A stretch of 11,876 nt of DNA from Acidimicrobiaceae bacterium (GTDB taxonomy: Bacteria; Actinomycetota; Acidimicrobiia; Acidimicrobiales; Palsa-688), in the NCBI GenBank assembly GCA_003158835.1, contig PMLI01000332.1:1-11876 (forward strand). The letters run 5' to 3'. The notes under the pieces are model-generated. The model was given only the letters and a program-made list of their open reading frames with translations, did no database searches and was not told the origin of the DNA. Position 1 is the stretch's first letter; each line of letters opens with the position of its first letter. Shown piece after piece: positions 1 to 7,919 of the stretch. A program made the translations under genes and the position numbers.

Positions 1-1
1 G

Positions 2-1072
2 CGGCGCGTCATCAACGCCACCGGGGTGGTCGTACACACGAACCTCGGCCGGGCACCGCTGGGGCCCGGGGCCGTGCAAGCCCTGGTCACCGCGTCGGGG
101 TACGTCGATGTCGAGTTCGATGTCCACGATGGGGCCCGCCAGGAGCGCGGTTCGGGAGCTCTGCGGGCCTTGGCCGCGGCCCTGCCCGAGGCCGGTGGCG
201 TCGCCGTGGTCAACAATGGTGCGGCCGCACTGCTCCTGGCCTTGAGCGTGCTTGCGCCAGGCCGAGAGGTCATCTGGAGCCGCGGCGAGATGGTGGAGAT
301 CGGCGACGGCTTCCGCCTGCACGACCTGGCCGTGGTCACGGGCGCCCGCGTCCACGAGGTGGGGACGTCCAACCGTACGACGGCGGCCGACTACGCCGCC
401 GCCATAGGTCCCCGGACCGGCTGCCTGCTCAAGGTCCACCCGTCCAATTTTCGGGTCGAGGGTTTTACTTCGCAGGCAACCGTCCGGGAGTTGGCTGCTC
501 TCGGCCCACCGCTGGTGGTGGACGTCGGCTCGGGACTGTTGCGGCCCGATCCGCTGCTGAGGGACGAGCCCGACGTCGCCACCGCCCTCCGGGACGGCGC
601 CCGGCTGGTGACTGCGAGCGGCGACAAGCTCCTGGGAGGACCTCAGGCCGGCATCGTCGCCGGCGAAGCCGCCCTGGTGCGCCGGCTCCGCCGTCACCCG
701 CTGGCCCGGGCGCTGCGCGTGGACAAGTTGACCCTGGCCGCCCTGGAGGCCACCCTGCTCGGCCCGCCGCCCCCGGTCTGGCAAGCACTTCGCGCCCGTC
801 CCGCCCATCTGCGGGAACGCTGCTCGGTGCTAGCGGCACTCGTCGGTGGCGAGGTGGTCGCCAGCGCCGGTGTTGTGGGCGGTGGTGGCGCGCCGGGTGT
901 AGCCCTGCCGGGCTGGGCCGTGGCCGTGGACGAGTCGCTGGCCCGACCTCTCCGTCTCGGCGACCCGTGCGTCGTCGGCCGGGTCGAACGTGGTCTCTGT
1001 CTGCTCGACCTGCGCTGCGTCGCCGAAGAGGAGGACGCGGCACTGGCCGGTGCGGTACTGCGATGTATGTGA
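2..1072 (+). CDS. selA: L-seryl-tRNA(Sec) selenium transferase SelA (5' partial)
   Basis: SelA is the PLP enzyme that converts Ser-tRNA(Sec) to Sec-tRNA(Sec) in the cytoplasm, using selenophosphate made by SelD. The visible part (356 residues) opens in the middle of the family motif INATGVVVHTNLGRAPL. The GTG at position 26 lies inside this motif, so the true start is upstream of the window; roughly 80-100 N-terminal residues are missing by comparison with the usual length of about 460. Other family signatures are VGTSNRT, LLKVHPSNFRVEGFT, VVDVGSGLL and SGDKLLGGPQAG. The lysine in the last one (codon at 626-628) is the expected PLP-binding residue. The gene ends in TGA at 1070-1072 and overlaps the selB start by 10 nt, which indicates an operon with translational coupling. 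Family assignment is very secure. Confidence 0.96.
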   Translation, partial: RRVINATGVVVHTNLGRAPLGPGAVQALVTASGYVDVEFDVHDGARQERGSGALRALAAALPEAGGVAVVNNGAAALLLALSVLAPGREVIWSRGEMVEIGDGFRLHDLAVVTGARVHEVGTSNRTTAADYAAAIGPRTGCLLKVHPSNFRVEGFTSQATVRELAALGPPLVVDVGSGLLRPDPLLRDEPDVATALRDGARLVTASGDKLLGGPQAGIVAGEAALVRRLRRHPLARALRVDKLTLAALEATLLGPPPPVWQALRARPAHLRERCSVLAALVGGEVVASAGVVGGGGAPGVALPGWAVAVDESLARPLRLGDPCVVGRVERGLCLLDLRCVAEEEDAALAGAVLRCM

Positions 1073-2877
1073 TCGCCACGGCCGGCCACGTCGATCACGG
1101 TAAGTCGGCGCTGGTGCGGGCGCTGACCGGGATGGAGCCGGACCGCTGGGCGGAGGAGCAGCGGCGGGGAATGACCATCGACCTCGGCTACGCCTGGACT
1201 TTGCTTCCTTCGGGGGCGGAAGTGGCCTTCGTCGATGTGCCCGGCCACGAGCGCTTCATGACCAACATGCTGGCGGGCGCCGGACCTGTTCCGGCCGTGC
1301 TGCTGGTCGTGAGCGCCGACGAAGGCTGGGCCGCCCAGACCACCGAGCACGTCGCCGCCCTCGACGCACTCCGTGTTCGCCACGGCGTACTGGCCGTGAC
1401 CAGGAGCGACCTGGCGGATCCGGCGGCCGCTCTGGCCGGCGCCCGGGAACGTCTCTCGGGAACGAACCTGGAGACCCTCGAAGCAGTGGCGGTCTCGTCG
1501 CTCACCGGCATGGGCCTGCCCGAACTACGCGCCGCGCTGGACCGTTTGGTGAGCGGGCTGCCGTCGCCCCCCACCGATGGGCGGGTGCGGTTGTGGGGCG
1601 ACCGGTCGTTTTCGGTCCGGGGCTACGGCACCGTCCTGACCGGCTCCCTCACCGCCGGCACGGTGGCCGTCGATGACCGCTTCGAACTCGGCCAGGAAAT
1701 CGTGGTGGTGCGCGGGGTAGAGACGCTCGGCCGTCCCGTGCCGCAAGCGGCGGCGCCGGCGCGCGTGGCGTTGAACCTCCGGTCGGTCCCACGTGAGAAG
1801 GTCCATCGGGGCCAGGCGCTGCTCACGCCCGGGGCGTGGCACCTGGCCGACCAAGTAGACGTCCTGTGCCCGGCCGGTGCGGGTGAGCGGCTGCCTCGCC
1901 AGCTCGTCCTGCATATTGGCAGCGCGGCCGTACCCGTAGACGTCAGGACCATCGGCCCGCCATATCTCCGACTGCGGTTGCACTCGTCATTGCCCCTACA
2001 AGTCGGGGACCGGGCCGTGCTGCGCGACCCCGGCATGCGCCGTGTGCTCAGCGGCGCGGTGGTACTGGACCCGGCTCCTCCGGCGCTGACCGGGCGGGGC
2101 GCGGCGAAAAACCGGGCTCTGGAGCTGGCCCGGGTAGGTGTGGTGCCAGACGCAGCCGGTGAAATCGAGCGGCGTGGCGTCGTTCCCCGGGCGCTGCTCA
2201 CCCAACTCGGCGTGGCTGGTAACTCCTTGCCCTCGGGGGCCGTGGAGGAAGCGGGCTGGGTCATCGGCGCACCCGTATGGCAGCGCTGGCAATACGAGCT
2301 CGCCCGGATGCTCTCCGAGGAAACTCTCCGTCCTGACCGGCTGGTCCGGTCCGGCGTCGCTCGGGCCGAGGCCGTGCAGAGGCTCGGCCTGCCTGGCCAG
2401 GCGCTGCTGCCGCCTCTCGTCGACGGTTGCCCTGGCTTGGTCCTCGCCGGAGGGGAGGTCAGGCTCCGGGGCCGCGGCCGGGCCCTGAGCCCGGGGCTGG
2501 CCCGGGCTTTGGCGCCCCTGCTGGCCCTTTTGGAAAGCTCGCCGTTCCAAGCCCCGCAAGCCGGCGAGTTGGTGGCGGCCGGAGCCGGGGCCCGCCAGCT
2601 GCGCGCCGCGGCCGCCGCCGGTGTACTGCTGGTGCTCCCCGGAGGGGTCGTGTTACGGCCCGACGCCCCTCAGCGGGCAGCCGAGATCCTGGCCCGGCTC
2701 CCACAGCCGTTCACCCTGTCCGCCGCTCGCCAAGCATTGGGGACGTCGCGCCGCGCTGCCTTACCCCTGCTCGAGCACATGGACCGGTGCAAGCTCACGC
2801 ACCGCGTCGACGAGACGCACCGAGCCTGTGCGAACCTGGGCCCTACAGGCACGCCACGGCCTGACCCGACCCGATAG
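1063..2877 (+). CDS. selB: Selenocysteine-specific elongation factor SelB
   Basis: SelB is the EF-Tu-like GTPase that carries Sec-tRNA(Sec) to UGA codons marked by a SECIS hairpin. The protein is 604 residues, normal for bacterial SelB. The ATG at 1063 lies directly before the P-loop, giving MYVIATAGHVDHGKS (G1 at residues 8-15), and overlaps the end of selA. G2 is the RRGMTIDLG stretch (34-42), G3 is DVPGHE (58-63), G4 is TRSD (113-116; Arg in place of the usual Lys of NKxD/TKxD), and G5 is SSLTG (145-149). EF-Tu-like beta-barrel domains follow, and the C-terminal third is consistent with the winged-helix repeats that bind SECIS RNA, ending near LTHRVDETHRAC. No good Shine-Dalgarno lies immediately upstream, which fits coupling to selA. 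The open frame extends further upstream to 967, but that part lies within selA. Confidence 0.96.
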   Translation: MYVIATAGHVDHGKSALVRALTGMEPDRWAEEQRRGMTIDLGYAWTLLPSGAEVAFVDVPGHERFMTNMLAGAGPVPAVLLVVSADEGWAAQTTEHVAALDALRVRHGVLAVTRSDLADPAAALAGARERLSGTNLETLEAVAVSSLTGMGLPELRAALDRLVSGLPSPPTDGRVRLWGDRSFSVRGYGTVLTGSLTAGTVAVDDRFELGQEIVVVRGVETLGRPVPQAAAPARVALNLRSVPREKVHRGQALLTPGAWHLADQVDVLCPAGAGERLPRQLVLHIGSAAVPVDVRTIGPPYLRLRLHSSLPLQVGDRAVLRDPGMRRVLSGAVVLDPAPPALTGRGAAKNRALELARVGVVPDAAGEIERRGVVPRALLTQLGVAGNSLPSGAVEEAGWVIGAPVWQRWQYELARMLSEETLRPDRLVRSGVARAEAVQRLGLPGQALLPPLVDGCPGLVLAGGEVRLRGRGRALSPGLARALAPLLALLESSPFQAPQAGELVAAGAGARQLRAAAAAGVLLVLPGGVVLRPDAPQRAAEILARLPQPFTLSAARQALGTSRRAALPLLEHMDRCKLTHRVDETHRACANLGPTGTPRPDPTR

Positions 2878-2904
2878 ACCGAGAACACGCCGACCCACAG
2901 AAAC

Positions 2905-3249
2905 TCATAGTTCGCGGCATTCGTAGGCGCGGTATACGCGGGAGCCCTCGGTTACCTCGGCCGGCCCCGCTATGGCAAAGCCGAGGGTTCGGCCCTCGGT
3001 CAGCTGGTACGTGACAGCCCATCCCAGGTCTTCGTCGTACCAGAGGTCGTCCGGCCTATTCGAGACCAGTTCGCTGACCCGTTCCCTGTAAGCAGGATGG
3101 CGCGATACCAACCTCATGATCCGGAGCAGCCGCTCGTACTCGACACCCAACTCGCCAGCAAACTGCTGGCAGTCGCCTCCCGGTCAGCGGTGGCCCGGCA
3201 CTTAGCCGCGACCTCCCGGGCATAGAGCGTGACCCTGGCATCGGGGCAT
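2905..3249 (-). pseudogene. Small conserved-looking gene disrupted by two single-base indels
   Basis: I do not recognise the family. The intact 3' part (TTG at 3150 down to the TGA at 2905-2907) encodes 81 residues, including LVSNRPDDLWYDEDLGWAVT and GSRVYRAYECREL, with coding-like third positions. Upstream, in another frame, 3233 to about 3174 reads VTLYAREVAAKCRATADREA, again with strong GC3. Adding one G near 3174 joins the two parts as DREADCQQFAGELGVEYER. Removing one C from the CCCC run at 3243-3246 links this to an ATG at 3249 (MPDARVTLYAR). The reconstructed product is about 115 residues, soluble and mixed charged. As it stands the frame from ATG 3249 meets TAA and then TGA. It could be a decaying gene, sequencing error, or a truncated gene starting at TTG 3150, which has only weak ribosome-binding sequence. 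It follows the dehydrogenase by about 50 nt on the same strand. Confidence 0.5.
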
Positions 3250-3297
3250 GCGGACCACAGTAGCCGACGACCCCGGGCACTCCATGGTCCGTCCGAC

Positions 3298-4329
3298 CTA
3301 GCGGCTCCGGTACCGCCGGACCAGTTCCCAGGCCGCCGGCTGCATCCGCACCGGCGCCAGGCCTTGCATGATGAGCCCCAAGTCGTCGCAGATCATCTCG
3401 CCGATCTCATAAAAGGCGGAACGGATCCCGCCGGCGCGGTGGGCGGACAGCACCAGGTCCTCCATGCGACGTGCCCGAGATCCTGCTGGGACCGGCTCTT
3501 CGGGCCACACATCTATGGCGGCCCGGAACCGGCCCGCCGCCACCCGGTCGAGCAACGCGTCGAACTCGACGACCGCCGCTCTGCTGACGAGAACCACACA
3601 ACTCCCGGCCGCAACTTCGTCCAACCGGCCCGCGTCGAGAAAACCTTCGTTTTCGCTCGTCACCCCGGCCAGGACGAACAAGAACTCCGAACCGCGCAAT
3701 ACCTCGTCCAGCCCCGCCGCCACCGCGCCCGCCTTCGTAATCACGCTGGCCGGCAACCAGGGATCGTAGATGCTCACCTGGCACCGGAAAGGCGCCAGCA
3801 GAGGCAGGAGCTCCCTACCCAGGGAGCCGAAACCGATCAGGCCCACCCGGGCCCTGAACAACTGCACCACGTCGGCGTTACCAGCGAACAGGTAGCGTTC
3901 CTCGCCGGCCCGGAAGCGACGGTCTTCTCGCGAAATCCCTCGACCGAGGTCCAGCGCCAGGCCCAGCGCCAGCTCTGCCACCGCCTCGGCGTAGGCAGGA
4001 CCACAATTGAGGACGTGGACCCGGCGCTCGAAGCAGTACTCGTAATCGATGTTTTGCTTGAAGTTGCCCCCGGAGTTGAAGATCACCTTCAACTTGGGCG
4101 CCAGCTCGAGGCGGTCCTTTCCCAGCGGCATCAGGCCGACAATGGCCACGCACTCCCCTAAGTGCTCCTCGAGTACCCCGTCATCAAGTGGGACGCCCTC
4201 CGGCGCCGAGACCACCTCGAACTGCTGTCGCAGCCAGGCGGACCTCGGCGGGGTGAAGATCTGATGGTAGGTGTACGGGTACGGGTCGACGATCACCAGC
4301 GGCCTGCCCTCGCCCTCGATCGCCGGCAT
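3298..4329 (-). CDS. D-isomer-specific 2-hydroxyacid dehydrogenase family protein
   Basis: A 343-residue NAD(P)-dependent oxidoreductase of the D-2-hydroxyacid dehydrogenase family, which interconverts 2-hydroxy acids and 2-keto acids; its substrate cannot be read from sequence. The Rossmann motif is GFGSLG at residues 166-171, followed by an acidic strand end (SIYDPW). The expected catalytic triad is present: Arg250 (VLVSRAAVVEF), Glu278 (AIDVWPEEPVP) and His297 (LSAHRAGG). The catalytic domain has the signature FNSGGNFKQNIDYEYCFERRVHVLN. I chose the ATG at 4329 because GGGGAG lies 9 nt upstream (4339-4344); the frame stays open further upstream but would run into the permease gene. The start is 14 nt beyond the permease stop, so it is probably the fourth gene of the ABC operon and may act on the imported compound or its breakdown product. 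Confidence 0.88.
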   Translation of the reverse strand: MPAIEGEGRPLVIVDPYPYTYHQIFTPPRSAWLRQQFEVVSAPEGVPLDDGVLEEHLGECVAIVGLMPLGKDRLELAPKLKVIFNSGGNFKQNIDYEYCFERRVHVLNCGPAYAEAVAELALGLALDLGRGISREDRRFRAGEERYLFAGNADVVQLFRARVGLIGFGSLGRELLPLLAPFRCQVSIYDPWLPASVITKAGAVAAGLDEVLRGSEFLFVLAGVTSENEGFLDAGRLDEVAAGSCVVLVSRAAVVEFDALLDRVAAGRFRAAIDVWPEEPVPAGSRARRMEDLVLSAHRAGGIRSAFYEIGEMICDDLGLIMQGLAPVRMQPAAWELVRRYRSR

Positions 4330-4343
4330 TCCGGGCTTCTCCC

Positions 4344-5204
4344 CTAACCCTTGAGCCCGCCGGCGGCCAGGCCCTGGACGAACCGCCGCTGGAGCAGGAT
4401 GAAGAAAGTCACGGGAACGCAGCACACGACCAGGCCACCGACGGAAATGTCGGCGAGGTTGGACGAGTAAATCCCCAGGAACCGGTAGTAGCGCACTGCC
4501 ACCGTCTGCACGTTGGGGTTGGTCAGGAACGTGACCGCGAAAAAGAACTCGTTCCAGCTCCACACGGCGATGATCACGGCCAGGCTCACCAGCGCCGGCC
4601 ATGCCATCGGGACGACGACCCGGCGGAAGACCTGGAGCTCGTTGCACCCGTCCACCCGGGCCGCCTCCTCGAACTCAGGGGACAGCGAGATGAAGAACGA
4701 CCGCAGCAGCAGCGTCCCAAAAGGCATGTAGATGCCCCAATATATGAAGATCAGACCGAACAGGTTGTTGTTGAGGTGCAGGTGCACCCAGGCGATGAAA
4801 AGGGGCGTGAGGAACAGCTGGGCCGGCAGCGTCAGGCCGATAAGTAGGTAGACGAGTACCAGCCCGGAGCCGCGTACCCGGATGCGGGCCAGCCCGTAGG
4901 CGGCCAGGCCGGCAAAGGTGCAGACACCCAGCACCGTGCTGGCGGACACGATCAGCGAGTTGCGGAAGGCGACGGAGTAGCCGGCGGTATCCCAGGCGGA
5001 GGTGTAGTTGGACCACACGGGAGAAGAAGGGAACCCGATGGGCCCTCCGGAGATGGCCTCGTTTGACCGCAGGGAGTTCAACAACAGGATACAGATTGGC
5101 GCCAACGCCGTCGCCGCCAGCACCAGCAGGATCCCGTGCGCGATCGGGTGGCGCAGCGCCTTTCGCTTCTTCCGGCGAAGGCGAGCCACGTCTAAACGTC
5201 CCAT
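4344..5204 (-). CDS. Carbohydrate ABC transporter permease, MalG type
   Basis: Inner-membrane subunit of a carbohydrate-uptake (CUT1-like) ABC importer, 286 residues. Six hydrophobic segments are visible, beginning with ILLVLAATALAPICILLLNSL after a basic N-terminus (RLRRKKRKALR). The EAA loop that contacts the ATPase is at about 179-199 (EEAARVDGCNELQVFRRVVV), and the C-terminus RRFVQGLAAGGLKG is the usual MalG-type ending. The ATG at 5204 overlaps the upstream permease stop by 13 nt; a GTG at 5189 is an equally possible start and would remove five residues. Neither has a strong ribosome-binding site, as expected for coupled translation. It pairs with the permease encoded just upstream. Confidence 0.93.
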   Translation of the reverse strand: MGRLDVARLRRKKRKALRHPIAHGILLVLAATALAPICILLLNSLRSNEAISGGPIGFPSSPVWSNYTSAWDTAGYSVAFRNSLIVSASTVLGVCTFAGLAAYGLARIRVRGSGLVLVYLLIGLTLPAQLFLTPLFIAWVHLHLNNNLFGLIFIYWGIYMPFGTLLLRSFFISLSPEFEEAARVDGCNELQVFRRVVVPMAWPALVSLAVIIAVWSWNEFFFAVTFLTNPNVQTVAVRYYRFLGIYSSNLADISVGGLVVCCVPVTFFILLQRRFVQGLAAGGLKG

Positions 5205-6148
5205 CCCCGGAGCCGGGTGTAGACATACCCGGCGATGACGACCAGGAGGAAGCCGGTGGTGGACACCGCGATCGCGCTCGCGTACCCGGCGCTGCTGTAG
5301 TTGATCAGGTTGAAGTACATCCATGTCGCCAGAGTGTCCGAGGCGTGGGCCGGCCCGCCCTGGGTCATTATGTACGGGTAATCGAAGGTGGTGAAGGACC
5401 ACAGCGTTGTGAGGAGGCCCACGAACACCAGAGTTGGGCGCAGCAGCGGCACCGTTATCCGGCGGAACATGGTCCACTGGCTGGCGCCGTCAACTCGAGC
5501 AGCCTCGTACAGCCCCTGGTCGATCTGGCCCAGCCCGGTGAGGAACAGTATGCAGAGGAAGCCCCACCAGGCCCACACGTTGGCGAACATGACCGAGTAC
5601 AGAGCGATGTTCGGGTTGGTCAACCACCCCAGCGCCATAAACCCCAGACCATGCGCCTGCAGTACGGAATTGACCCCGGCGATCGGGTCCATCAACCACG
5701 CCCACGTACCACCCACGACCACGCTCGCCACGGTCACCGGCACGTACAGGATCGTGCGATAGAAGATCTGAAAACGGTTGATCCGGGTGATCAGTACGGC
5801 CGCCCCCAGGCCCAGGGCAACGGGGACGGTGAGAAAGACCGCCGTCCACTTGAGGACATGGACAATCGCACCTACGAAAACCGGATCCTGGCTGAACAGG
5901 TCCCGAAAATTCTGCAGGCCTATGAAGTGGGCCGCGCCTATGCCGTTCCAGTTGAAGAGGGACAGGACGAAGCTGGCGATTGAAGGAACGCCCATGACCA
6001 GCACATTGATGACCAGCGCGGGGAGAATGAAAAGCCACCCTGAACGCCGGCCCGGTGCTCGCCCCCGGCGCCGCCCGGGCGGCCGCGAACGCAGAGGCCC
6101 AGAGGCCTCTGCGTTCGCGGGCCGCCTGCTGACGGTAACGCTGGCCAC
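5192..6148 (-). CDS. Carbohydrate ABC transporter permease, MalF type
   Basis: First permease of the importer, 318 residues, six predicted membrane segments, the first being GWLFILPALVINVLVMGVPSIASFVL. The EAA loop starts near residue 215 (EAARVDGASQWTMFRRITVP). TQGGPAHASDTLATWMYF and the ending GYVYTRLRGWDV are typical of sugar permeases of this class. The GTG at 6148 follows the binding-protein stop by 9 nt with little Shine-Dalgarno sequence. The N-terminal 35 or so residues are a low-complexity, Arg/Pro/Gly/Ala-rich cytoplasmic extension. Codons 10-22 contain a perfect 17-bp inverted repeat (see the separate entry), so the coding sequence there may be shaped by RNA structure. No usual start codon lies between the hairpin and the first membrane segment. 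Confidence 0.93.
   Translation of the reverse strand: MASVTVSRRPANAEASGPLRSRPPGRRRGRAPGRRSGWLFILPALVINVLVMGVPSIASFVLSLFNWNGIGAAHFIGLQNFRDLFSQDPVFVGAIVHVLKWTAVFLTVPVALGLGAAVLITRINRFQIFYRTILYVPVTVASVVVGGTWAWLMDPIAGVNSVLQAHGLGFMALGWLTNPNIALYSVMFANVWAWWGFLCILFLTGLGQIDQGLYEAARVDGASQWTMFRRITVPLLRPTLVFVGLLTTLWSFTTFDYPYIMTQGGPAHASDTLATWMYFNLINYSSAGYASAIAVSTTGFLLVVIAGYVYTRLRGWDV
6083..6120 (-). repeat. Perfect 17-bp inverted repeat with 4-nt loop
   Basis: The arm CCGCGAACGCAGAGGCC (6083-6099) is the exact reverse complement of 6104-6120, with a CAGA loop at 6100-6103. It lies inside the first permease gene, 38-76 nt after the binding-protein stop in the direction of transcription. No run of T follows on either strand, so it is not a Rho-independent terminator. 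A very stable stem here could protect the 3' end of the binding-protein message or slow permease translation, as known for intergenic stems in other sugar ABC operons. That role is inference. Confidence 0.85.
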
Positions 6149-6157
6149 TGGCTCAGC

Positions 6158-7627
6158 TTATGCGGTGACGTTCGGCACCGGGCACGTGGGAAGGTTCCCG
6201 GCCTTCTTGTCCTTGTTGAAGACCGCTTGCGTCCCCTTGAGGTAATCGGCGACGGAGATGGTGCCCAACAACATCGACGAGAGGTTGTCGTACATGTAGG
6301 CCTCGGTGGCAAACGGCCATGAACACCAAGCCACGTACCCGCACTTCCCGGCGGCCATGGCCTTTTGGAGTGCGCCGAGCGTCTGCGGGTAGAGCTTGGG
6401 CGTGCTCCCGGGAGCGAACGCATTCGTGGAGATCGGCACGCACGGCACGTAGATGCCGGCCAGCTCTGCGGCCAGCTCTGAAGCCACTTTCTCAGACGTC
6501 GGAGCGCACAGAGAGGCAAGAAATTCCTCACAGAGCGCCGGGTATTTGGTGGCGGCATGGATCCCCATCACTTCACCCACTCCGATAGGAGTGATCGTCT
6601 CTACCAGGGGGTTCCACATGGGGAGCTGGGCGATGCCATAGTTGATGTGCGGGAAGAACGTGGATACCCCACCGAAGCCCCACGTACCCTCCATGACCAT
6701 GGCGGCCTTTCCTTCGCCGAACAGCGTCCAGTGCTCGTTGTAGGTGATGGCGCTGGCGTCTTTGTTGGCGATGAACCCAAGGTCCCAGAGTTGCTTCAGG
6801 TTTTCCATGGCGGTAACGACCATCGGGTCTGTCCACGGGCGCCGACCGGTGAGGACCTGGCGGAGGCCCTTGGCACCTAGCTGGGCGTTGAGGGCCCACG
6901 TGTGGTACCACTCCCAGCAGGGCAGGCAATCACTGAAACCGGCCGCGAAGACCATCAGGCCCTTGGACTTGATCTCCTTGCCCAGCGACAGGATGTCGTC
7001 ATAGTTGGCGGGTACCGTCCAGCCGTACTTCTTGAAGATGTCCACGTTGTACCAGAGGTGCAGGCCCTCGTACTCGCAGGGCACGGCGTAGTAATGGCCC
7101 TTGAACAGGTTGGGCTCCACCGTCCAGGGGAACATCCTCTTTACCAAATTGTACTTGGCGTAGAACCCGTCGAGCTCCATCGCTGTATGGCTCGTTGCGA
7201 ACGGCGGCATGTAGGACGGCCCGTTCTCGTCGAAGAGGTCCGGGCCCGTGCCCGAGGCAAAATCCAACTTGAGCCCGCTGTCCAGCGCCCCCGCGTTATT
7301 GAAAACAGTGTAATTTATTGCGGAAACGTCGGGATGGGCCTTCAGGAACGGGTTGATAACGATCTTGCGTACCGCGTTCTGAGGGGACGGGGTGGTGTAC
7401 TCGATGCCGAAGTTGAGGTTGATCCCCGACGCGGCCGGGGACCGGCCGGCAGCACGCGCCGGGCTGGCACCGGCCGAGGAGTTGACGAGGCCACTGAGCG
7501 CCCCGCCTGCTCCTATAGCCAGCGCTCCCTTCCCGGCTGCGCTGAGTACCTGGCGCCTGGTGACCAGCTTGCGCCAAGGGTTGCTTCCCGGGGACGGAAG
7601 GACAGGTTCATTCTCCTGAATGTGCAT
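6158..7627 (-). CDS. Extracellular sugar-type ABC substrate-binding protein, Tat-exported
   Basis: Solute receptor of the importer, 489 residues, family 1 (SBP_bac_1-like). The N-terminus carries a twin-arginine signal: VTRRQVL (Arg24-Arg25), then hydrophobic AAGKGALAIGAGGALSGL, and an ARA type cleavage region. There is no lipobox cysteine, so anchoring as a classical lipoprotein is not indicated. Family features include WYNVDIFKKYGWTVPANYDD, EGKAAMVMEGTWGFGG and aromatic residues spread through the C-terminal half. The ATG at 7627 has an excellent AGGAGG (7634-7639) with short spacing, by far the best ribosome-binding site of the operon and consistent with high expression. It is the first gene of the operon and lies downstream of the LacI-type operator. 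The substrate is unknown; a sugar, oligosaccharide or polyol is the family expectation. Confidence 0.93.
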   Translation of the reverse strand: MHIQENEPVLPSPGSNPWRKLVTRRQVLSAAGKGALAIGAGGALSGLVNSSAGASPARAAGRSPAASGINLNFGIEYTTPSPQNAVRKIVINPFLKAHPDVSAINYTVFNNAGALDSGLKLDFASGTGPDLFDENGPSYMPPFATSHTAMELDGFYAKYNLVKRMFPWTVEPNLFKGHYYAVPCEYEGLHLWYNVDIFKKYGWTVPANYDDILSLGKEIKSKGLMVFAAGFSDCLPCWEWYHTWALNAQLGAKGLRQVLTGRRPWTDPMVVTAMENLKQLWDLGFIANKDASAITYNEHWTLFGEGKAAMVMEGTWGFGGVSTFFPHINYGIAQLPMWNPLVETITPIGVGEVMGIHAATKYPALCEEFLASLCAPTSEKVASELAAELAGIYVPCVPISTNAFAPGSTPKLYPQTLGALQKAMAAGKCGYVAWCSWPFATEAYMYDNLSSMLLGTISVADYLKGTQAVFNKDKKAGNLPTCPVPNVTA

Positions 7628-7786
7628 GGATATCCTCCTGGTTCGTTGGATCTTCTCGTCTGGTCTTTGCGAACAATTCCCATGGTTTCATCTCAACAGC
7701 ACGCATGCTCTCTGGCAGCGCATGGCCCAGCCCGTAGCGGGGCCGGCACCATCTCATCAGGTAAATGGGGGCGACCGCCGTCCCCT

Positions 7787-7903
7787 CTATTTTCGGGCAC
7801 GGGGACCTCTTCGCGAAATCCGGCCCGGGCCCGAGCGCAGAGGACTGGCGGCAGCCGCTCGAGCAGCATCCCGGATGGTCGTCCTTCGACCGGTCCCGTG
7901 CAT
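7787..7903 (-). pseudogene. Probable N-terminal remnant of a LacI-family regulator gene
   Basis: From an ATG at 7903 the minus strand encodes 38 residues before a TAG at 7787-7789. The start, HGTGRRTTIRDAARAAAASP, matches the first helix-turn-helix segment of LacI-family repressors, usually (R)xTIxDVAxxAGVS. After that point the match is lost: the expected TVSRxLNG and the whole sugar-binding domain are absent. A neighbouring frame reads SSALGPGPDFAKRS, which weakly recalls the next part of the DNA-binding domain and would require a small deletion. The ATG lies 16 nt downstream of the LacI-type palindrome, the usual place for an autoregulated lacI gene, and directly upstream of a sugar ABC operon, the usual neighbour. 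The match is short, so chance cannot be excluded. Confidence 0.45.
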
Positions 7904-7919
7904 CTCCCCCTCTTTCAGT

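Noticed and set aside
2878..2904. A terminator or tRNA-Sec gene after selB.
   Set aside because: The gap is only 27 nt with no stem and T-run, and no tRNA-like structure was seen here or elsewhere in the window by eye; a covariance search would be the decisive test.
3148..3249. In-frame UGA (3184-3186) upstream of the small minus-strand gene as a selenocysteine codon, given selAB next door.
   Set aside because: The frame around that UGA has poor coding character and also contains a TAA; a different frame across the same bases is strongly coding-like. Single-base indels explain the pattern better.
4330..4647. Extended N-terminus for the hydroxyacid dehydrogenase, since the frame stays open to 4647.
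   Set aside because: The extension would overlap the permease coding region, looks non-coding, and the ATG at 4329 has a good ribosome-binding site and the expected protein length.
6083..6120. The permease hairpin as a Rho-independent terminator.
   Set aside because: Neither strand has a T-run after the stem, and it lies within an open, clearly coding gene.
7636..7787. C-terminal part of the lost LacI gene between the remnant and the binding-protein start.
   Set aside because: Readings in all three minus frames (for example VEMKPWELFAKTRRED) have no convincing LacI features and poor codon bias, so I do not extend the remnant.
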